Shown here: piece by piece, positions 1 to 5,690 of the stretch
Layout of the letters: every line of letters begins with the position of its first letter
Numbering within the stretch: position 1 is the first letter of the stretch
NCBI GenBank assembly: GCA_964365905.1
Contig: CAYIRQ010000086.1
Span: 1 to 5,690 of the forward strand
Direction of reading: 5' to 3'
Length of the DNA stretch: 5,690 bases
DNA from: CAYIRQ01 sp964365905
Lineage (GTDB): Bacteria; Patescibacteriota; Gracilibacteria; Peribacterales; Peribacteraceae
Made by a program: the position numbers and the translations under genes
Notes under the pieces: model-generated
Told to the model about the DNA's origin: nothing
The model's input: only the letters and a program-made list of their open reading frames with translations
The model's database searches: none

Positions 1-2
1 GG

Positions 3-1025
3 TTCGGCGTCTTCGCGATTCTCGAGAAGGATGAATTTGCGAAGGGTATCGTGGGGAGTATCAAGGGCATCGGGACAATGGGCATGCACATTGCGAAGAA
101 TGCGATTGGGTATGCGCCGGGCCTGCCGGTACCGGGTGGAAGCGCCTTCGGTGCACGTGATCTCCTCAGAGGGATGGCGCATGGCGATCCCTACAAACTG
201 AGGTTTCGCCCTGATGGAAAGGGTCCTGTAACCCCGCCGCCGGACTCGGAGCGCACAAGGCAAACTGTCGAAAAAATGACTGAGGAGCAACTGCGGGCGC
301 TCCAAGACATTTTTCACGAAGCGAAGGGAAACATGCAAACAGATCCCGCGCTGGCGCTGGAAACATTCGCACAGAAACTCTCGAAACTCACAGAATCCCT
401 CCCGAAAGAACATCAGATCAAGCTGGAGGAGGCACGGTCACTCGTGCGAAATCCCGAAGCAGCAGGCAACTTCCTTGGTAACCTGAAACAAAAGGGATAC
501 ATAACGGACGCAGACAAAGATCAATTCATCGGCGACTTGAAAAACCACCTTGGAAAAGCAACGGGGGGATATGAAATAAAAATTAACGAGACATTGCCCG
601 AGAAGGCAAAGGCACAAGCCATCACGTTTCTTTTGGGAACCATTGACTCCAACGCGATCATCAGTGAGGAACAAATGGAAAATGCAGCAAAGAAGGCGGC
701 AGAACAATCCAAAACAAAAAAGGATTCAGCGGCTGTGACAGCGGCTCTCGAGCAGGTCCTGACTGCCGTCCAGGAAGGGCGAAGGAGCGGGGGAGGCAAG
801 GCAAAGATCGCAGAAAAATTGCGGGAACTGCAAAGTGCTCCTCCCACCCCAACACCCCCAACATCTCCCGGAGCTACCACCTCCATCCATCACGAGCCGG
901 ATGGAACAGCGCTTGCGAAGACGGAACCGGGAATGCGAAGCCAGATCGAAGAAGCGCGTTACATTGAAAATAATCAGAATCGTCGTGAAAACAGTCGCGA
1001 TAACGGCTTCACGAACCTCACATAA
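3..1025 (+). CDS. Hypothetical charged, helix-rich protein, 5'-truncated by the window edge
   Basis: The frame is open from base 3, with no stop before it, to a TAA at 1023-1025, giving 340 visible residues. A GTG at 51 could be a start (an AAGGG lies four bases before it). However, the 16 codons upstream read as equally good protein, so I treat the gene as beginning outside the window. The first 60 or so visible residues are rich in glycine, alanine and hydrophobics, with a PGLPVPGG turn. The middle, about 75-275, is strongly charged, Lys/Glu/Gln/Ala-rich and predicted helical, possibly coiled coil. Residues 278-294 form a Pro/Thr/Ser linker. The last 45 residues are polar, Asn/Arg/Glu-rich and probably disordered. 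There is no signal peptide, catalytic motif or recognisable domain in the visible part. The stop overlaps the next start (TAATG), so the two genes are probably one transcription unit with coupled translation. Function unknown. Confidence 0.75.
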   Translation, partial: FGVFAILEKDEFAKGIVGSIKGIGTMGMHIAKNAIGYAPGLPVPGGSAFGARDLLRGMAHGDPYKLRFRPDGKGPVTPPPDSERTRQTVEKMTEEQLRALQDIFHEAKGNMQTDPALALETFAQKLSKLTESLPKEHQIKLEEARSLVRNPEAAGNFLGNLKQKGYITDADKDQFIGDLKNHLGKATGGYEIKINETLPEKAKAQAITFLLGTIDSNAIISEEQMENAAKKAAEQSKTKKDSAAVTAALEQVLTAVQEGRRSGGGKAKIAEKLRELQSAPPTPTPPTSPGATTSIHHEPDGTALAKTEPGMRSQIEEARYIENNQNRRENSRDNGFTNLT

Positions 1026-2365
1026 TGACTGATTTCTCTAAAAATGCCGGCGCAGAAACACCTGCGGAAACCATTCAACGTCTCACGGATTCGGAAGTGG
1101 AACAGGGCGTGCGGGAGAAACTGCAAACGTTCTTCGGTGACTCCCCTCTCCTCGCCGTGGACACGAGCGGCAAGAGCCTGCTCGAGAGAGTGCTCGCGCG
1201 GACCGATGCGGAAACGGAGCGACGAATTCTCGAGGGACTCACGCTCCTCGAGACGGATGAAAAACTCCTTGCTCTGCGCCTCGAGGCGCTCCCGGACATC
1301 AGCGCCATGGAGGAGAAGGAGCAAAAGAAACTCATCCATGACTTCGTGGAACGCTTTGAGCAGCACAAGCATGCGCGTGGGGCGCTCATGGCATTCCTGA
1401 GCAGTCTCGCCATCAGGGAAACCAAGGACAAGGCAGGACCGGCGTTCATCGACGAGGAACACGCGAAGGTGGACGGGAAATTCATCACGACGTACCTCGA
1501 TGAAATTGAGGGATACATCGATGAGAACCCGCCGCAAAAAGGATCCGCCGTGAAAAATCCCCTCTACTACAAAGGCGGCCCGCACTTCCGCAACATCGAC
1601 AAGTTCCTCGCAAATCTCGCAAATATCGAGCGCGCCGGCATCCGCGAGAATCACCCAGACTTTGCGCTCGCGCGGGAGCGGGTGCAGAATCTCAAAATTG
1701 CGCTCGAGAACAAAAAGCACGCGGATGAACCCGGAAACAGATTCTACGAAGTCCTGAAGAACCAACCCCGCAGCATGCTCGAAAAACCCTTGAAGCTCGC
1801 TGCCCTCGCCGCAGGATCGCTCTTCACCGTCATGAGCGGGTTCCCGGCTCTCTGGCAGTGGTGGAAAGAAGGGAAAACCCCCTCAAACGCCCAAATTCTC
1901 ACGACAGCACTCTGGGCTTCGGTGCCCGCAAGCATTGTGGGAGTATTTAAGGGGAAGGTGAAGGAGATCGAAAAGACGGTGCAGACGATGATGGAAATCC
2001 AAGGGAATACATTGGTCCATGACGGCGCTCTGAAAATAGAGGAGGGTGCCCGCATGAAAGCCATTGCCGAATTGGATGACCTCATGGGAGCCAACTTCCG
2101 CGATGTCAAAGGGGCGGTGTACAAAGACAATTGGGTTAGCGTGCACGTCGCACTCGAAAAACTGATGGGAGAAAAAGCGGAGAAATCCGTCTTGCTTGCG
2201 TCTCTCGCTCAAAAGGAGAGAGAGCTCACCCATGAAGAGCGTGTGGCATTCCTGCGATTCACGTTTGAAAAACTCAGGGATCGGAAACCGGAGTCCCTCG
2301 AAAGCCTGCAGGCAATACTTCAGACAGAAAAAATCCTCGAGTACGGAAAAGGGGAGAAAACGTAG
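1025..2365 (+). CDS. Hypothetical protein with a central two-helix hydrophobic hairpin, 446 aa
   Basis: The ATG at 1025 shares its A with the upstream TAA stop, and no Shine-Dalgarno sequence lies before it, so translation is probably coupled to the preceding gene. Residues 1-250 are highly charged, helix-rich and soluble in character, with many Leu-Glu and Glu/Lys/Arg runs. Residues about 255-278 (from PLKLAALAAG to ALWQWW) and 290-308 (from QILTTALWAS to VGVF) are hydrophobic. They are separated by a short KEGKTPSN loop, with lysines on the outer sides. This suggests a membrane hairpin or a buried helical pair. The rest, 309-446, returns to charged helices. There is no N-terminal signal peptide and no motif I can assign to a family. 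It ends in TAG, 48 bases before the convergent infB stop. Homologues might place it as a membrane-anchored scaffold or secretion-associated protein, but nothing in the sequence shows that. Reality of the gene is well supported by length and the overlap; function is unknown. Confidence 0.8.
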   Translation: MTDFSKNAGAETPAETIQRLTDSEVEQGVREKLQTFFGDSPLLAVDTSGKSLLERVLARTDAETERRILEGLTLLETDEKLLALRLEALPDISAMEEKEQKKLIHDFVERFEQHKHARGALMAFLSSLAIRETKDKAGPAFIDEEHAKVDGKFITTYLDEIEGYIDENPPQKGSAVKNPLYYKGGPHFRNIDKFLANLANIERAGIRENHPDFALARERVQNLKIALENKKHADEPGNRFYEVLKNQPRSMLEKPLKLAALAAGSLFTVMSGFPALWQWWKEGKTPSNAQILTTALWASVPASIVGVFKGKVKEIEKTVQTMMEIQGNTLVHDGALKIEEGARMKAIAELDDLMGANFRDVKGAVYKDNWVSVHVALEKLMGEKAEKSVLLASLAQKERELTHEERVAFLRFTFEKLRDRKPESLESLQAILQTEKILEYGKGEKT

Positions 2366-2373
2366 GGGAGAGT

Positions 2374-2410
2374 GTGTCATGGTGAGCTCGCCGAACCATG
2401 AGGATGACAC
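2374..2410. terminator. Nested inverted repeat between convergent genes, possible bidirectional terminator
   Basis: GTGTCAT (2374-2380) is the exact reverse complement of ATGACAC (2404-2410). Inside it, CATGGT (2378-2383) is the reverse complement of ACCATG (2395-2400). The two stems overlap by three bases, so the RNA could form a long stem with a bulge or the inner hairpin alone. It fills most of the gap between the two converging stop codons, where a shared terminator would be expected. Neither side has a clean U-tract: a CT-rich stretch follows on the plus strand and TTTT/CCCC runs follow on the minus strand. A canonical intrinsic terminator is therefore not certain. Confidence 0.35.
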
Positions 2411-2413
2411 CGA

Positions 2414-4684
2414 TCACTCCTCCTTCTTCTTAAGCTCCTTCACGTACGCTTCGATCGTGTCGCCGATTGCCACAGTGACATCGGATTCGATGCGAAGCCC
2501 GCACTCACTCCCCTCCTTCGCCTCTTTGATGTCCCGTTCGACATGACGCAGGGACGTGATACGTCCGGTGCCGATCTGCTTACCTTCTCTAAACAGGCGG
2601 AACGGCAGACGCTTGATCGTGCCATCCGTGACTTTTCCGCCAATGAGTTGCTCTCCTTTCTCCTGGAAGAACGTTCCGCGCACTTCGAGGTGTCCGGTGA
2701 TGCGCTCTTGCTCAACAGGTTCAATGAGTCCCTGGAGTAGCGCCTGCGTTTCATCGAGGAGGGTATAGATGACATCGTAGAGCCTGACCTGCACGCCGTG
2801 CTTTGTCGCAAGCTTCTCCACGTGCGTGGAGACTTCGGTATTGAACCCGAACACGATGCCGGCGCTCGCTGCTGCCATCATCACATCACCCTCCGTAATC
2901 CCTCCGACGGCACTGTGAATGACCTTCGGACTGATTCCTCCCTCCGCCTGCATCTTTGAGAGAGCTTCCTCGATCGCTTCGAGCGAGCCCTGCGCGTCCG
3001 CCTTGAGAACGATCTTGAGAGCAGTGATCTTCCCTGCAGAAAGCCGGCTGAGAAGATCGCTGAGTCCCTCCGAGCGATCACGGCGCCTTACCAGCATCAC
3101 TTCGGCCATAAGTTTCTTCGCGCGCTCTGCATCCTCAAAAACCTGCAGAATGTCCCCCGCCTCCGGAACTGTATCGAATCCGGCGATGCGGGCGGCTCCC
3201 GATGGGCCCGTACCATCGGCCTTTTCCCCGTGATCATCCACCATGGACTTCACCCGGCCGCTCGTCCCTCCGCAGACAAAGACATCGCTGACTCTCAGCG
3301 TTCCTGTATTTACAATCACGGATGCAACGGGACCGAGCGTGCTGTCGAGATGACTCTCGATTACGGTCGCGACTGCCGGGCGATCGGGATTGCCGCGGAG
3401 ATTCCCCATGTCCGCAAGAAGGAGAATGTGCTCGAGAAGATCCTGAATCCCCTTCCCCGTTTTCGCGGAGCACGGCACAACGGGAGTCGTCCCGCCCCAC
3501 TCCTCCGGTTGCAAATCGAGCTTCGCAAGCTCTCCCTTCACTCGATCAGGATCCGCTTCCGGCTTATCAATCTTATTGAGCGCGACGAGGATCGGCACTC
3601 CGCCTTCCTTTGCATGATTCGCGGCTTCCACGGTCGTCGGCCGCACTCCTTCGTCGGCCGCAACCACGAGGACGACGATATCCGTAATCTGCGCACCGCG
3701 CGCGCGCATCGCCGTGAATGCTTCATGCCCGGGTGTATCGAGGAACGTCAGCTTCTTGCCGGCGTGCTCTACGACCGACGCGCCGATGCGCTGGGTAATT
3801 CCCCCGGCTTCCGATGCCGCGACGTTCGACCTCCGGATCGCATCGAGGATCGCAGTTTTCCCATGGTCCACATGACCCATGACGGTCACAACGGGTGGTC
3901 GGGGCTGGAGATGCGCCGGATCTTCAGCAAGGAGCGCCTTGAGGTTGCCTGAAAGCAGGCGTTCTGCGGAAAGCGTCGTTTGCGCTTTCTTCACTTCCAC
4001 CTTCAGCTCCGTCGCGACGATCGCGGCAGTATCATAATCCATGCGCTGATTGATCGTTGCAAGGACGCCGTTCTTCATGAGTGCGGCAATCACAGCGGGC
4101 ACCTGGACTCCCGCTTTCTCCGCAAACTCCTTCACGGAGATCGCATCCGGCAATTCCACGACGCCCTCTTTCCTCTTAATTTGTTCCTGTTGCTCGACTC
4201 CCAGTTTTTTGCGATAGAGCTTCTCCAATTTTCGCTCCTCCAATTTCGCATCGCGCTCCGCCTTGGTGAGAGGTTTTCGAGGAGGCGGCGGCCTCACGGC
4301 GACGCCCACTTGCACCGGATGCTGTACGCCTTCCAGGGACAGCTTCCGGAGCACATGCACCTTGCGCTGCGCTGCTGCATCCATTCCTCCTTCGGGAGAA
4401 GGAGCTGAAGGAACCGCTGCCACGGATTCTTCCCGCGACGCTTCCTCTTCCTTTTCAGCAGGAGGAGCAGGTGCCGGCGCCTCCGCCTCTGAGCTCTCTT
4501 CCTTCTCCGCTTCCTCCTGCACGGTGATCCCGTACTTCCGCGCGAGGAAGCGAATGACGCCATGCGCAAGCTGGTTACTGATCTCCCGATCGGTGGATTT
4601 CACGCCAAAATCAACCTGCGCCAGTTCGTGACGCAACTGTTGTCCTGTTAAGCCGAGCTTCTTCGCTACTTCGATAAGACGCAT
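2414..4684 (-). CDS. infB: Translation initiation factor IF-2
   Basis: IF-2 is the cytosolic GTPase that binds fMet-tRNA and drives joining of the 30S and 50S subunits. The product is 756 aa, normal for the family. Order: IF2_N module (1-52, MRLIEVAKKLG), Glu/Ala/Pro-rich acidic linker (about 55-105), basic helix, second IF2_N module (about 177-230), GTPase domain, beta-barrel domain II (about 430-530), domain III (KADAQGS at 561-567) and the C-terminal fMet-tRNA-binding domain, with C728 in a SECGL motif. All G motifs are intact: G1 GHVDHGKT 270-277, switch I GGITQRIG 294-301, G3 DTPGHE 316-321 with catalytic-type H320, G4 NKID 370-373, G5 SAK 406-408. Switch I has Arg299 where E. coli has His. 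The frame stays open upstream to a GTG at 4798, but those 38 residues come from the intergenic repeat. The ATG at 4684 matches where IF-2 proteins begin, though no Shine-Dalgarno precedes it. The gene ends in TGA. No nusA, rbfA or truB is visible nearby. Confidence 0.97.
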   Translation of the reverse strand: MRLIEVAKKLGLTGQQLRHELAQVDFGVKSTDREISNQLAHGVIRFLARKYGITVQEEAEKEESSEAEAPAPAPPAEKEEEASREESVAAVPSAPSPEGGMDAAAQRKVHVLRKLSLEGVQHPVQVGVAVRPPPPRKPLTKAERDAKLEERKLEKLYRKKLGVEQQEQIKRKEGVVELPDAISVKEFAEKAGVQVPAVIAALMKNGVLATINQRMDYDTAAIVATELKVEVKKAQTTLSAERLLSGNLKALLAEDPAHLQPRPPVVTVMGHVDHGKTAILDAIRRSNVAASEAGGITQRIGASVVEHAGKKLTFLDTPGHEAFTAMRARGAQITDIVVLVVAADEGVRPTTVEAANHAKEGGVPILVALNKIDKPEADPDRVKGELAKLDLQPEEWGGTTPVVPCSAKTGKGIQDLLEHILLLADMGNLRGNPDRPAVATVIESHLDSTLGPVASVIVNTGTLRVSDVFVCGGTSGRVKSMVDDHGEKADGTGPSGAARIAGFDTVPEAGDILQVFEDAERAKKLMAEVMLVRRRDRSEGLSDLLSRLSAGKITALKIVLKADAQGSLEAIEEALSKMQAEGGISPKVIHSAVGGITEGDVMMAAASAGIVFGFNTEVSTHVEKLATKHGVQVRLYDVIYTLLDETQALLQGLIEPVEQERITGHLEVRGTFFQEKGEQLIGGKVTDGTIKRLPFRLFREGKQIGTGRITSLRHVERDIKEAKEGSECGLRIESDVTVAIGDTIEAYVKELKKKEE

Positions 4685-4740
4685 ACGGGGGAGGGAGACT
4701 CCAGAAGAACTGTACCAGACAGCGTTTGCAGAAGAAATGA

Positions 4741-4845
4741 GAAAATCCAAATCCCAAGCACCAATTTCCAAACAAATTCCAAGCTTCAAGCATCGCACTT
4801 TTTTGAAGTTGGATTGGGATTTGTGATTTGGAACTTGGAATTTCC
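4741..4845. repeat. CCAA/TTGG-rich imperfect inverted element in the divergent spacer
   Basis: The left arm carries five CCAA words starting at 4747, 4754, 4761, 4768 and 4779; the first four are spaced exactly 7 bp apart. The right arm carries four TTGG words starting at 4809, 4814, 4828 and 4835. Where the arms meet, CTTCAA (4784-4789) and TTGAAG (4803-4808) form a perfect 6-bp stem around a 13-base loop. The pairing beyond that is partial. The tract is much more AT-rich than the flanking genes and fills most of the 179-base gap between infB and the pseudouridine synthase gene. From memory, similar AATTCCAA-type heptamer tracts are scattered between genes in several candidate-phylum genomes. 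It could be a dispersed repeat, a hairpin in the infB leader or a transcription barrier. Its function is unknown. Confidence 0.6.
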
Positions 4846-4863
4846 TCCGCTACCGTTCTCCCC

Positions 4864-5690
4864 ATGAAAACGCCATCCGCAGAGCACAGGAGAGAGGCCA
4901 TAGTAGCGGAGGCCATGCGCCTCGATCAGTTCGTCGCCTCCTCCTTCGGCATTTCCCGAGCACAGGCAAAGATGCAGATCGAAGCAGGCTGTGTGCGATG
5001 CAATGACAACATTGTCCGTAAAGCTGCAAAAGTGTTAAAAGTCGGAGATGCCGTCCGCATGCAGAAATCGAAGCAGTACGAAAAGAATGGAGGGCAAACC
5101 AGCTATCCGAAACAAATATTTCTCATTCTGTACGAAGATGCGTCATGCATGGTGATCGATAAACCCGCGGGGATTACCGTGCACTCCGCGGCGTCCACAA
5201 AGGATGAAGAAACTTTGATTGAGTCATTACGGGAGACGCAGAAACTTCCCAATCTCATGCTCGTCCATCGCCTCGATCGTGGAACAACAGGGTGTCTCCT
5301 CATTGCAAAGACTCCAGAAGCCGCGGAAGAATTTCAGAAACAATTCAAAGATCACACTGTCAAAAAAGAGTATCTCGCAATGGTCGCCGGGATTCCGCAG
5401 GAAAAGGAGGCAGCGATCGAAGCTTCGATCGGGCGCAGCCTCGTAGATCGCACGCGCATGTCGCTCTTCCGGACAGGTACGAGCCGCTCCGCGCGAACAC
5501 ACTACCGGGTGTTGCAGGAAAGCAAACACGCATCCCTCCTCCTCTGCGCCATAGAGACCGGCCGCACGCACCAGATCCGCGTCCACCTCCGCGCCATCGG
5601 TCATCCCATCCTGGGGGATGAAAAGTATGGGGATGTAGAAAGTAGGAGAATTTCCAAAGAACATGGCATCACCATGCCTTGTCTCCATGC
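4864..5690 (+). CDS. RluA-family rRNA pseudouridine synthase with S4 domain (RluC/RluD type), 3'-truncated
   Basis: The frame runs from ATG 4864 to the window end without a stop, giving 275 residues. Enzymes of this family isomerise specific uridines, usually in 23S rRNA, to pseudouridine in the cytosol. Residues 18-65 form an S4 RNA-binding domain (MRLDQFVASSFGISRAQA). The catalytic domain follows, with the IDKPAG motif around K100. The HRLDRGTTG signature has catalytic Asp at 138, and TGRTHQIRVHL spans 232-242, followed by GHPILGDEKYG. The last visible residues (MPCLHA) match the conserved LHA motif near the C terminus, so roughly 30-50 residues are missing. A second in-frame ATG at 4915 has GGAGG only two bases upstream, too close to be a good ribosome site. 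The 17-residue lead before RLD given by 4864 matches RluD-type proteins, so I prefer it. An in-frame TGA at 4804 bounds the gene upstream. The S4 domain points to RluC or RluD rather than RluA; the rRNA target cannot be told. Confidence 0.93.
   Translation, partial: MKTPSAEHRREAIVAEAMRLDQFVASSFGISRAQAKMQIEAGCVRCNDNIVRKAAKVLKVGDAVRMQKSKQYEKNGGQTSYPKQIFLILYEDASCMVIDKPAGITVHSAASTKDEETLIESLRETQKLPNLMLVHRLDRGTTGCLLIAKTPEAAEEFQKQFKDHTVKKEYLAMVAGIPQEKEAAIEASIGRSLVDRTRMSLFRTGTSRSARTHYRVLQESKHASLLLCAIETGRTHQIRVHLRAIGHPILGDEKYGDVESRRISKEHGITMPCLH

Noticed and set aside
51..53. GTG as the start of the first gene
   Set aside because: The frame is open to the window edge with protein-like sequence before this codon, so an internal valine is more likely.
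974..1765. A 263-codon open frame on the minus strand opposite the second hypothetical gene
   Set aside because: It lies wholly antisense to a better-supported gene that has the coupled start. Its Leu/Arg/Val/Phe-rich composition is what the Glu/Lys/Leu codons of the sense strand give when read in reverse.
1883..2410. An open frame continuing the infB frame past its TGA
   Set aside because: IF-2 is complete at the TGA, and the continuation is antisense to the 3' part of the convergent gene. Readthrough is not supported.
3230..3952. A 240-codon open frame on the plus strand opposite infB
   Set aside because: It is antisense to the conserved IF-2 GTPase domain, has Arg/His-rich low-quality composition and shows no known motif. 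It is a shadow of infB codon bias.
4709..4737. Possible infB promoter on the minus strand: TACAGT (4709-4714) with a TG extension, and TTTCTT 17 bp upstream
   Set aside because: The -10 matches consensus at only four of six positions and the -35 is poor. In a short AT-rich spacer this could easily arise by chance.
4908..4917. GGAGG followed by ATG at 4915 as the start of the pseudouridine synthase
   Set aside because: The spacing of two bases is too short for a normal ribosome site, and the upstream ATG gives the usual lead before the S4 domain. It remains an alternative.
5227..5688. A 153-codon minus-strand open frame at the right end
   Set aside because: It is antisense to the pseudouridine synthase, whose catalytic motifs on the plus strand are unmistakable.

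Overview
The window looks like an ordinary stretch of a bacterial chromosome. It is moderately GC-rich, has short intergenic gaps, and uses the standard bacterial code, with TAA, TAG and TGA each ending one gene. Layout: a 5'-truncated hypothetical gene (3-1025, +) overlaps by one base a second hypothetical gene (1025-2365, +). A 48-base gap holding a nested inverted repeat follows. Next comes infB, translation initiation factor IF-2, on the minus strand (2414-4684), convergent with the pair. A 179-base intergenic region carries an odd CCAA/TTGG-rich inverted element. The window ends inside a divergent plus-strand gene (4864 to the end) for an RluA-family rRNA pseudouridine synthase with an S4 domain.

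Only two genes can be named by function, and both serve the ribosome. IF-2 is the GTPase that places initiator fMet-tRNA on the ribosome. The RluA-type enzyme converts uridines to pseudouridines, probably in 23S rRNA. The two are divergently transcribed from the repeat-bearing spacer. The plus-strand pair at the left is probably translationally coupled. It encodes charged, largely helical proteins; the second has a central hydrophobic pair of segments that looks like a membrane hairpin. I recognise no family for either.

Taxonomy is inference. Four things recall candidate-phylum (CPR/Patescibacteria, perhaps Peregrinibacteria-like) genomes: an infB apparently outside the usual nusA-infB-rbfA-truB cluster, unrecognisable hypothetical neighbours, starts without clear Shine-Dalgarno sequences, and a 7-bp-periodic CCAA/TTGG intergenic element. 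None of these is proof. There is no sign of a phage, transposase, CRISPR array, tRNA or rRNA, and I did not find a convincing new biological system. The most unusual items are the spacer element and the two-gene hypothetical module.
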